DNA of 39,403 nucleotides from Candidatus Eisenbergiella merdavium (GTDB taxonomy: Bacteria > Bacillota > Clostridia > Lachnospirales > Lachnospiraceae): positions 1 to 39,403 of the forward strand of contig DWWS01000067.1 in NCBI GenBank assembly GCA_019119595.1. The letters run 5' to 3'. Each line of letters begins with the position of its first letter. Within the stretch, counting starts at the first letter, position 1. The notes beneath the pieces were generated by a model, which did no database searches, had not been told where the DNA came from, and saw only the letters and a list, made by a program, of their open reading frames with translations. A program made the translations under genes and the position numbers. Positions 26,396 through 32,777 of the stretch are shown here, piece by piece.

Positions 26396-26842
26396 ATGGA
26401 TTGCATATTCTGTAAGATCGCAGCCGGGGAGCTGCCCGGCAGGATCGTATATGAAGACGAGGATACCATGGTGTTTATGGATATCGCCCGGGATGTGGAC
26501 GGGCATATGATCGCCGTTCCAAAGAAGCATGTGAAAAACGTTTTGGACTGCGACCCGCACACGCTTCATCGCCTGATGGACACCGTCAAAAGGGTCTCGG
26601 AGCATTGCGTGGAAAAATGCGGATATGACGGTGTGAATCTGCTCAATGCAAGCGATGAAAGCGCCGGTCAGTCCGTACCGCACCTTCATATCCACATCAT
26701 CCCGAGGAAAAAGGACGACGGGATTGACGCCTGGCCTCCGTTTGCGGGCGCTGAGAGCGCCCCGGACATTGTATATGAAAGACTGAAGATGGACAGGGCT
26801 GCCGATCAGGCAGAGGCTCATAAAGAAGTAAATGAAATTTGA
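26396..26842 (+). CDS. HIT family nucleotide hydrolase/transferase (Hint-like)
   Basis: This 148-residue protein has the histidine-triad motif HLHIHI, whose His residues hydrolyse or transfer nucleoside monophosphates from phosphoramidates or dinucleotides. The N-terminal CIFCKI cysteine pair and GHMIAVPKKHV are typical of the Hint/HinT branch. The start at 26396 has AGGGAGG 5 nt upstream. The C-terminus is extended by about 30 residues rich in Ala, Glu and Asp relative to the roughly 115-residue minimal form. The physiological substrate is unknown. It is probably cotranscribed with the aldo/keto reductase gene. Confidence 0.93.
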   Translation: MDCIFCKIAAGELPGRIVYEDEDTMVFMDIARDVDGHMIAVPKKHVKNVLDCDPHTLHRLMDTVKRVSEHCVEKCGYDGVNLLNASDESAGQSVPHLHIHIIPRKKDDGIDAWPPFAGAESAPDIVYERLKMDRAADQAEAHKEVNEI

Positions 26843-26876
26843 GGCAGAACCGACGTGGTGTAGATCAGCGTCCGCT

Positions 26877-26925
26877 AAAAAAAATCAGCCTGTATATCAT
26901 TTGAAGCAGATGATGTACAGGCTGA
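26877..26925 (-). terminator. Strong terminator of the Crp/Fnr regulator gene
   Basis: TCAGCCTGTA (26885-26894) pairs perfectly with TACAGGCTGA (26916-26925), and an inner ATCAT/ATGAT extends the stem. On the minus strand the hairpin is followed by eight T. It lies 27 nt after the regulator stop. Confidence 0.85.
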
Positions 26926-26952
26926 AACTGTATCATTTATTACGAAAGAAGC

Positions 26953-27624
26953 TCAAAGTGTTTCTGACGTACAAAATCTTGCCAGAGCCGGAAGATCGAT
27001 CACATGAACTTTTCCGCGGGTGGTTGAAATAATGTTCTGCTTTCGCAGGTCAGACAGACCTCTGGTAAGCTGAATACGGCTAAGTCCGAGAATTTCCGCA
27101 AGCTCTTCCTGTGTCATATCAATTACAAGGCCGGAACAGGCGGGCTGATTGCTGGTAAGCAGGTACAGCAGATTGCAGATTTTTACGAAAGACGGATTGT
27201 ACTCCTGGTGGACGATCTCAAAAAGGAAACGGTTGATATACATAGAGTGCCAGTTTACGACCTGTTCGCTCAATGCAGTGTTCGTTTCAAACATTTTTTG
27301 AAACTGATCTTTCGTAAATTCCAGAACTTTCATATCGGATAAGGCGACTGTGATCAATGAAAGCTCTATTTTATAGTCGTACTGGCGATAACCGGGGAAT
27401 ACCGTTCCGGCTCCGTGAAAGCTGATAATTTTTCTGCGGCCATTTTCATGGTCTGCGAAATGAATGGCCGCTCCGGAAATGATATAGTGGATTTTTTCGT
27501 AAGGCTGTCCGGGCTTCCACAGATAATCCCCTTTGCGGAATGTCTTTGCGGCATGGGGCTGTGAAAGAAAGTATTCGTAGAACTGCCGGAAGTCGTCTGC
27601 GAAAAAATAGCGTGGCGTCAGCAA
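26953..27624 (-). CDS. Crp/Fnr family transcriptional regulator
   Basis: This 223-residue regulator has an N-terminal cyclic-nucleotide-binding-like beta-roll (RKGDYLWKPGQP, IISGAAIHF) and a C-terminal winged helix with TQEELAEILGLSRIQLTRGL as the recognition region. It has none of the N-terminal cysteines of oxygen-sensing Fnr, and the cAMP-binding motif is not conserved, so the ligand is unknown. The start is a TTG at 27624 with GAGGTGG close upstream. No ATG or GTG in frame fits better. It is divergent from the flavin reductase across 91 bp, suggesting it controls that gene and itself. Confidence 0.9.
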   Translation of the reverse strand: MLTPRYFFADDFRQFYEYFLSQPHAAKTFRKGDYLWKPGQPYEKIHYIISGAAIHFADHENGRRKIISFHGAGTVFPGYRQYDYKIELSLITVALSDMKVLEFTKDQFQKMFETNTALSEQVVNWHSMYINRFLFEIVHQEYNPSFVKICNLLYLLTSNQPACSGLVIDMTQEELAEILGLSRIQLTRGLSDLRKQNIISTTRGKVHVIDLPALARFCTSETL

Positions 27625-27661
27625 TTTACCACCTCACGATCTGTTTGATTTCGTCACTGCG

Positions 27662-27690
27662 ATTGTACCATGATGAGCAGCTTTTTTCAA
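27662..27690 (-). promoter_or_regulatory. Promoter of the Crp/Fnr regulator
   Basis: On the minus strand TTGAAA (27685-27690) and TACAAT (27662-27667) are exactly 17 nt apart. It overlaps the space needed by any promoter of the divergent reductase, so the two would compete. Confidence 0.7.
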
Positions 27691-27715
27691 TTCAAGACGC
27701 AAGGAGGAAGGATCT

Positions 27716-28255
27716 GTGAAAATTGTAGTAATGACCGGAAGCCCTCACAAGAACGGGACATCTGCTTTATTGGCGGACAAATTTATAGAGGGGGCCACGG
27801 AAGCCGGAAATGAAGTTTTCCGTTTTGATACGGCATTTGAGAATGTCCACCCATGTATTGGCTGCGACACTTGCGAGTGCGGGAAAAAGCCGTGTGTTTT
27901 CAAAGACAGCATGACAGGATTATATGCGGAGTTGTTGAAAGCCGATATGGTGGTATTTGTAACTCCCCTCTACTATCATGCCATGTCAGCCCAGATTAAA
28001 ATGGCGATTGACCGTTTCCATGGAATTGACGATCTGCTGCGCGGCGCAGATAAGAAATCCATGCTGCTTGTGTCTGCCGCCAGTACCGAGAAGCGGATCA
28101 TGAATGGAGTTGTTGGAAGCTATCATGAAACAACGCATTATCTTGGCTGGCAGGACGCAGGGATTTTGCTCGCTTATGGCTGCTATGCGCGGTCGGATAT
28201 GGAGAAAACAGATTACCCGGAAAAAGCCTGGCAGTTGGGGAGGTCGGTCAAGTAA
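27716..28255 (+). CDS. NAD(P)H-dependent flavin oxidoreductase, flavodoxin-like fold
   Basis: This 179-residue protein is an NADPH-dependent FMN reductase/iron-sulfur flavoprotein-like enzyme. The FMN phosphate loop is TGSPHKNGTS at 7-16. A cysteine cluster CIGCDTCECGKKPC follows near 47-60, with VTPLYYHAMSAQIKMAIDR further on. It is compact, and the C-terminal end (AWQLGRSVK) is where the family normally stops, so it is not truncated. The start is GTG at 27716 behind a strong AAGGAGGA. The substrate is unknown. The gene and the divergent regulator look AT-richer than the surroundings. The 190 nt after the stop hold no gene I recognise. Confidence 0.9.
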   Translation: MKIVVMTGSPHKNGTSALLADKFIEGATEAGNEVFRFDTAFENVHPCIGCDTCECGKKPCVFKDSMTGLYAELLKADMVVFVTPLYYHAMSAQIKMAIDRFHGIDDLLRGADKKSMLLVSAASTEKRIMNGVVGSYHETTHYLGWQDAGILLAYGCYARSDMEKTDYPEKAWQLGRSVK

Positions 28256-28443
28256 ACAAGGAACAGAGTGGCGTTTATTCAGCCCGGTGACAGAAAATGG
28301 CGCTGATGCACTTGGGCAGCTTTTGGAAACCGGTTTTTCTGCCATGCCTTATCTATTCTTCCTTTGGCGTTCCGGAAATTCGGTTCAGATTCTGACTGAT
28401 GGCCAGGCATTTCAAAAATATCAGATGATCTCAGAAAGACCAG

Positions 28444-28491
28444 CCCCGTCTGTCAGCTCGAAAGCGTAAGCTTGAAAATTGACAGGCGGGG
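28444..28491 (+). terminator. Hairpin between the reductase and TetR genes
   Basis: CCCCGTCTGTCA (28444-28455) pairs with TGACAGGCGGGG (28480-28491) with one G-T pair and a 24-nt loop. The right arm contains most of the -35 box of the next promoter, so folding as RNA and promoter use share the same bases. Confidence 0.5.
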
Positions 28492-28533
28492 TAATTTATG
28501 CTATCATAAAACAAAACCGAACGACGGTTTGTT
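28479..28533 (+). promoter_or_regulatory. Promoter and operator of the TetR-glycosyltransferase operon
   Basis: TTGACA (28479-28484) and TATCAT (28502-28507) are 17 nt apart. Just downstream, AAACCG (28514-28519) and CGGTTT (28525-28530) form a palindrome with a 5-nt centre, extended by AAC/GTT. It covers the transcription start region, an ideal position for autorepression by the TetR protein. Confidence 0.75.
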
Positions 28534-28547
28534 ACTGGAGGCGACCG

Positions 28548-29186
28548 ATGAAACAGGAAGAAAAGTCCTTTCTTTCGAAAGGAAAGATCATAGACGCAGC
28601 GATGAAGCTGTTTTCGGAAAAAGGGTATGAAAACACCACCATGCAGGACCTTGTTCAGGCCAGCGGCATGTCCAAGGGAGCCATTTATCATCATTTTAAA
28701 AGCAAGCAGGAGATCGTCGCCTATCTGATCAATGAGGAAAAGGAGCGTTTTGCCAGCAGCCTGAGGGAGCTTGCGTCATGCGGGGAGCTGACGGCACGGG
28801 AAAAGATAGGCCGAATCATCGCCTCGCTTTTTTCCGATGCTACGCTTTCCGCTCTTGCAAAAGAAAAATGGGCTGAAAAGGTGCCCTTCGCGCTGCTGGA
28901 TACGCTGAGAAATTCGGTAAACATTCTTTCCGGCTGTCTGGAAGATATTCTGAGGCAGGGCGTGGAAAATGGAGAGTTTGGCTGCGGACATCCCAGAGAG
29001 CTTGCAGGCGTGCTTGTGCTCCTGGTCGATATCTGGCTGGACCCGGTCATCGCTGACAGCGGCTATCAGGAAATGTGTGAAAAGGTTGATTTTATCGCGC
29101 TGCTTGCGGATAAATTCGACGCTCCGGTTTTCGACGCGGAGCTGGTCTCACAGGTAAAGGAGGGCCTGCGTCATTTTTATGAATGA
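28548..29186 (+). CDS. TetR/AcrR family transcriptional regulator
   Basis: This 212-residue regulator has a typical N-terminal helix-turn-helix: KIIDAAMKLFSEKGYENTT then SGMSKGAIYHHFKSK. The ligand-binding C-terminal domain is all helical and diverged, so the inducer cannot be named. The start at 28548 follows CTGGAGG and fits the conserved domain. It overlaps the glycosyltransferase start by 8 nt, so the two are coupled, and the operator upstream implies autoregulation. The likely inducer is a toxic or hydrophobic compound handled by the downstream enzyme, which is inference. Confidence 0.93.
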   Translation: MKQEEKSFLSKGKIIDAAMKLFSEKGYENTTMQDLVQASGMSKGAIYHHFKSKQEIVAYLINEEKERFASSLRELASCGELTAREKIGRIIASLFSDATLSALAKEKWAEKVPFALLDTLRNSVNILSGCLEDILRQGVENGEFGCGHPRELAGVLVLLVDIWLDPVIADSGYQEMCEKVDFIALLADKFDAPVFDAELVSQVKEGLRHFYE

Positions 29187-30357
29187 AAACAGAAAAAGAA
29201 AGATCCTGATGGTGAACCTGCCGTTTTCCGGTCATACAACCCCCACCCTGGGCCTGGCAAGGATATTTGTGGAGCTGGGGCATCATGTGTCCTATATCAA
29301 TGCGCCGGACTGGGAAGAAAGGATCGAAAAAACCGGCGCCGCTTTTATTCCGTATGACGATTATCCGGAAACGCTTTCTCCGTCTCAGAAGGAGATCAGA
29401 AGCTGGCATGCCGCCTGGCAGACGGTTCAAAGGGTTGGCGCGGATTTTGACTGCCTGATCTATGAAATGCTGTTCCTTCCGGGAAAATCCGTGGCCGACC
29501 GGCTCAATATCCCCGCCTTCCGTCTGTTCTCAACCTTTGCGCTGAACGAAAGGGTGCTCCGGGATTTCGGAAGGACCGGCGGCTGGTATATGACCGCAAT
29601 TTTCCGCTATCCCAGGCTCTGCGGACTGTTTTCCAAATGGATACAGAAGAAATTTGGCCTGCGTTACGGGAATATCGCGGAGGAGATGGAACGCAATGCC
29701 CCTGATCTGAATTTTACTTATACGATCAGGGAATTTCAAATTTATCCCGAAGAGTTTCCTGCCGATCATTATAAGTTTGTGGGCCCCGCGGTCGACGGCC
29801 GCATGGAGGAGGACTTTGACTTTTCAAAAATGAGAAACCCCATCGTCTACATTTCTCTGGGGACCCTTCTTAACACTTCCGCGGCGTTCTTCCGCAAATG
29901 TATTGAGGCCTTCCGGAACGAGCCTGTTTCCGTGATCCTTTCCATCGGGAAAACGATCAGAAAAGAGCAGCTTGGCGAGATACCGGACAATATTTTCATC
30001 TATTCCCATGTCCCGCAGCTGAAAATCCTGCAGAGGGCATCCCTCTTTATCACCCACGGCGGGATGAACAGCGTGAATGAAGCCTTATATTATGGGACGC
30101 CGATGCTGGTCATTCCGGTGGGCAATGATCAGCCGCGCGTGGCCAGGCAGATTGAAGATTTGCATTTGGGAAAATATCTCAGAAGGAAGGGGCTGACTCC
30201 GTCCGTGCTCAGGGAACAGGCGCGGACGGTTTTGCAGGATCCGTCCTGGCAGGAAAGGCTTCTTCTGTTTCAGAAAAGATCCAGGGAGGCGGGCGGAAAC
30301 GCTGCGATCGCGGAGATGATACTGGCAGAGCTGCACCGCAGGGAAGAGGAGGCATGA
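29179..30357 (+). CDS. Glycosyltransferase, MGT/UGT family (GT1-like)
   Basis: This 392-residue GT-B enzyme transfers a sugar from a nucleotide sugar to a small acceptor. It resembles the macrolide-glycosyltransferase/YjiC branch of GT1. The N-terminus MVNLPFSGHTTPTLGLA is the acceptor-domain motif with its likely catalytic His. The C-terminal donor domain has YISLGTLLN and the signature ITHGGMNSVNEALYYGTPM followed by PVGNDQP. The ATG at 29179 overlaps the tetR end. With a TetR partner it may detoxify a drug or natural product; glycolipid synthesis is the alternative. It converges on the next gene with a 50-bp gap and no clear terminator. Confidence 0.92.
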   Translation: MNENRKRKILMVNLPFSGHTTPTLGLARIFVELGHHVSYINAPDWEERIEKTGAAFIPYDDYPETLSPSQKEIRSWHAAWQTVQRVGADFDCLIYEMLFLPGKSVADRLNIPAFRLFSTFALNERVLRDFGRTGGWYMTAIFRYPRLCGLFSKWIQKKFGLRYGNIAEEMERNAPDLNFTYTIREFQIYPEEFPADHYKFVGPAVDGRMEEDFDFSKMRNPIVYISLGTLLNTSAAFFRKCIEAFRNEPVSVILSIGKTIRKEQLGEIPDNIFIYSHVPQLKILQRASLFITHGGMNSVNEALYYGTPMLVIPVGNDQPRVARQIEDLHLGKYLRRKGLTPSVLREQARTVLQDPSWQERLLLFQKRSREAGGNAAIAEMILAELHRREEEA

Positions 30358-30407
30358 AAGCTGGTATGCGGGCATGGCGTCTCCTTCCTGCGGGCCTCAG
30401 AAAAAAT

Positions 30408-31187
30408 TCAGACAAAGAAAAATTCCGGCTCCCGTCTGGTACCCTTAATCCCGGCCTCAAGCTTTTTCACCATGCCTTCAAACATGGGATTGAGGATGCG
30501 GCGGGAATGGGAGGGGCAGGCTTTGGCGCAGGCCAGACAGTCGATGCATTTTTCCGCATCGGTTTCCCTGGACCTTGCCGGATCGATGGCTCCGGTGGGA
30601 CAGGCGGAAACGCAGGCCTTACAGCCGGTGCAGGAATCGTCTGCCGAAGGATGGAAGGGCATTTTCATGCCGTCCCGGTAGGGCTCGTTGCCCTTAACGG
30701 TCAGGCGGCGGCCGGAAGCTTCGCCGGAGAGGAGCGCTTTCAGGCGTTCCGCAAACAGGTCGAGCTGCTTTTCATCTGCTTCATCAGGCCTTCCTGCCGC
30801 AATCTCCGCCGAGAAGGTATGCGGCGCGATCCATGCGGCCGCGGCGATTCCCACAAAGCCGTTTGCCTCGCACAGCCTCTGCTCCTCCAGCAGCGTGTCG
30901 TCATAATCCCGGTTCCCATAACTGACAGTAAAGACGACGGGGGTATTACTGCCGTGCAGGCGGTCAAAGATGCCGCCCTTCACATCGGGCAGGCGTCCGG
31001 CGTAGACCGGCGCGCCGAGGATGACCAGATCCGTTTCTTCAAAAAAATATTCCTTTTCCCGGTTCTCAGGACGGGTGAGATCGATCACCTCATAATGATC
31101 GCAGAGCCGTCCTGCGATTCCCTCCACATAGCGCTTCGTGCCCTGCGTCGGGCTGAAAAATACGGCGCAGATTCGTTCTGTTTTCAT
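30408..31187 (-). CDS. EFR1-type flavodoxin-ferredoxin fusion protein
   Basis: This 259-residue electron-transfer protein has an N-terminal flavodoxin-like domain (FFSPTQGTKRYVEG is the FMN loop; GAPVYAGRLP is also typical). Two 4Fe-4S motifs follow near the C-terminus, CTGCKACVSACPTGAI and CIDCLACAKACPS. This matches the EFR1 family ferredoxins of anaerobes; the partner enzyme is unknown. The start at 31187 has AGGAGAGG upstream. The frame stays open further upstream only through repeat DNA, so a longer protein is unlikely. It is divergent from the Rrf2 regulator, which may control it. Confidence 0.9.
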   Translation of the reverse strand: MKTERICAVFFSPTQGTKRYVEGIAGRLCDHYEVIDLTRPENREKEYFFEETDLVILGAPVYAGRLPDVKGGIFDRLHGSNTPVVFTVSYGNRDYDDTLLEEQRLCEANGFVGIAAAAWIAPHTFSAEIAAGRPDEADEKQLDLFAERLKALLSGEASGRRLTVKGNEPYRDGMKMPFHPSADDSCTGCKACVSACPTGAIDPARSRETDAEKCIDCLACAKACPSHSRRILNPMFEGMVKKLEAGIKGTRREPEFFFV

Positions 31188-31256
31188 ATCGTTTCCTCTC
31201 CTTTCGCTCCATTCCCTCTCTGAATTCAGAAGCCAGCCTTCAGGTCGGAAATACCA

Positions 31257-31298
31257 CACATATTTGTGATGCACATATTTGTGTTGCACATATTTGTG
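31257..31298. repeat. Three 15-bp direct repeats with CACA-N4-TGTG palindromes
   Basis: CACATATTTGTG occurs at 31257-31268, 31272-31283 and 31287-31298, each spaced by NTG. A degenerate fourth copy (TACATAATCGGTA) follows at 31302. The period is 15 bp. Each unit is a dyad, so the array could bind several dimers. It lies in the predicted 5' UTR of the flavodoxin-ferredoxin gene. Confidence 0.75.
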
Positions 31299-31322
31299 CT
31301 GTACATAATCGGTATTATATAT

Positions 31323-31360
31323 ATTTTATCACTCTGAGATGTAATGTCAATATTTACATC
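31323..31360 (-). promoter_or_regulatory. Promoter of the flavodoxin-ferredoxin gene with operator on the -35 box
   Basis: On the minus strand TTGACA (31345-31350) and TAAAAT (31323-31328) are 16 nt apart. A perfect GATGTAA-N9-TTACATC dyad (31338-31344 with 31354-31360) is centred on the -35 box, the classic place for repression. The divergent Rrf2 protein is a candidate ligand. Confidence 0.6.
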
Positions 31361-31382
31361 AAGACGATTTTGTGGTAGGGTT

Positions 31383-31539
31383 GGATATAGTTACTGTTTA
31401 CGGGCCAGCCGCAAACACTTGCTGTTTGCGGCGTAAGAACATGATACAGATGTGAGCGGGCTCCTTTTGCGAAGCAAAACTTAAGATGAGCCCGCGAATG
31501 TTACTGATCATGGGGTACCCGTGATCAGTAACTATATCC
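31383..31539. mobile_element. 157-bp nested-palindrome element (MITE-like or structured RNA)
   Basis: The ends are inverted repeats: 31383-31404 matches 31518-31539 at 19 of 22 positions, with 14 outer bases perfect (GGATATAGTTACTG). Inside lie a 10-bp perfect hairpin (31408-31417 with 31423-31432) and an 8-bp hairpin (31456-31463 with 31488-31495) enclosing TTTTGC-GAA-GCAAAA. A 14-bp hairpin (31501-31514 with 31518-31531) competes with the outer ends. It encodes no protein. No clear target-site duplication is visible. A miniature mobile repeat is the first guess; a folded leader RNA of the Rrf2 gene is the other. Confidence 0.55.
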
Positions 31540-31567
31540 TGACAGGGATACGAAAGGATGTGTGAAA

Positions 31568-32002
31568 ATGAGGCTGAATACGAAATGCTCGATCGCACTG
31601 CACTGCCTTATTTTTATGGCGGAATATGAGGACCGGGTGAGGGTGACCAGCGGGCTGCTGGCAAAGAGCACGGGCTGTAATCCGGTCATCATCCGGAATA
31701 TCATGGCGGCTCTTCAGAAGGAAAAGGTCATCACGGTGGCCCGTGGCGTGGGAGGCGCCCGTCTTTCCGCGGCGCCGGAGGAGCTGACCCTCTGGCAGGT
31801 TTTCGGAGCGGTTGAGCCGGGTGGGCTGGAGCATTTGATCGGGATGCATCCGGCCCCTTCGGAACAGTGCCCGGTGGGACGGAGAATATCGGACGTGCTG
31901 GCGAAGCCTTACGGAGAGATTGGGGCGGCTGTACGGGAAAGGATGGAAAAGATCACGCTGCGGCAGCTTTTGGACGACTATCGGAGCGGCGGCTATAATT
32001 GA
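31568..32002 (+). CDS. Rrf2 family transcriptional regulator (YwnA-like)
   Basis: This 144-residue winged-helix regulator has the Rrf2 N-terminus MRLNTKCSIALHCL, then VTSGLLAKSTGCNPVIIRNI as recognition helix and GGARLSAAP in the wing. It lacks the three clustered cysteines of IscR and NsrR (only one Cys, in SEQCPVG), so it probably does not bind an Fe-S cluster. The ATG at 31568 is chosen over the in-frame GTG at 31562 because AAGGA then has correct spacing. It is divergent from the flavodoxin-ferredoxin gene and ends 10 bp from the convergent response regulator. Confidence 0.9.
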   Translation: MRLNTKCSIALHCLIFMAEYEDRVRVTSGLLAKSTGCNPVIIRNIMAALQKEKVITVARGVGGARLSAAPEELTLWQVFGAVEPGGLEHLIGMHPAPSEQCPVGRRISDVLAKPYGEIGAAVRERMEKITLRQLLDDYRSGGYN

Positions 32003-32012
32003 AAAAATCCGT

Positions 32013-32777
32013 TCAGATACGGTCCGGGTCAGGCGCAGCCTGCCGGGCCGCATTTTTGCGGTAGGTATACGGCGTACAGCCTTCATGCTTTTTAAACAGG
32101 CGGATAAAGCAGGAATAATCCCGATAGCCGACCTGCTCCATGATATCCTGGATCGGCCTTTCCGTTTCCAGAAGAAGCTTTTTGGCAAGGCCGATGCGCT
32201 TGCGGATGACCAGCTCGCTGAAGGTCAGTCCGGTTTCCTTTTTGATCAGCACCGAAAGGTACTGGGCGGTCAGGTAAAGCTGGTCGGCAAGGTCCGAAAG
32301 GCGCAGATCCTGCGTGAAATTTTCGTCGATCATTTTCATGATCCTTCCGGTCTGCGTGGAAGGATAGGCGGAAGCCGCCTGCGCAGCGCTGCGGGAGCTG
32401 TTTTCCTCCAGGCGTGCGGCGGCCCGGCTGAGAACGGCGAGCAGATCCTCCTTTTTAACCGGCTTTACAAGGTAATCGAATACGCCCTGCCGGAGAGCCT
32501 CCTGCGCATAAGAAAATTCGCTGAAGCCGGTGATCAGGATGACCGTGGTATAAGGAGAAACCTGATTGACCTCCCGTACCAGCTTCAGGCCGTCCAGGCC
32601 GGGCATGCGGATATCGGAAAGCAAAAGCTCCGGCTGCTCTTTTCGGATGATTTCCAGGGCGCTCAGACCGTCGGCAGCGGTTTGGGGGAGCGCAAAGCCG
32701 TTTTTTTCCCAGTCAATAAGCTTCTGAAGGCGGTAGACGGCCCAGGGCTCGTCGTCCGCGATTAAGACTTGATACAT
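32013..32777 (-). CDS. YesN-type response regulator (REC plus AraC domain)
   Basis: This 254-residue regulator joins a receiver domain (phospho-acceptor D55 in LLLSDIRMPG, acidic pocket D8 and D9, Lys in LVKPVKK) to an AraC-type pair of helix-turn-helices at the C-terminus (LSDLADQLYLTAQYLSVLIKK and IQDIMEQVGYRDYSCFIRLF). Such proteins activate neighbouring carbohydrate ABC transporter genes when phosphorylated by the partner kinase. The gene overlaps the kinase end by 16 nt. The linker is short, about 140 residues separating D55 from the first DNA-binding helix at most. Confidence 0.95.
   Translation of the reverse strand: MYQVLIADDEPWAVYRLQKLIDWEKNGFALPQTAADGLSALEIIRKEQPELLLSDIRMPGLDGLKLVREVNQVSPYTTVILITGFSEFSYAQEALRQGVFDYLVKPVKKEDLLAVLSRAAARLEENSSRSAAQAASAYPSTQTGRIMKMIDENFTQDLRLSDLADQLYLTAQYLSVLIKKETGLTFSELVIRKRIGLAKKLLLETERPIQDIMEQVGYRDYSCFIRLFKKHEGCTPYTYRKNAARQAAPDPDRI

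Noticed and set aside
28256..28469. Frame continuing past the flavin reductase stop, as if a frameshift had truncated it
   Set aside because: The reductase already ends where its family ends, and the extension resembles no known protein.
30354..31223. 289-codon plus-strand frame opposite the flavodoxin-ferredoxin gene
   Set aside because: The minus-strand frame has clear flavodoxin and 4Fe-4S motifs; this is its shadow.
31257..31313. CRISPR array
   Set aside because: Repeats of 12 bp with 3-bp spacers are far too short, and no cas genes are present.
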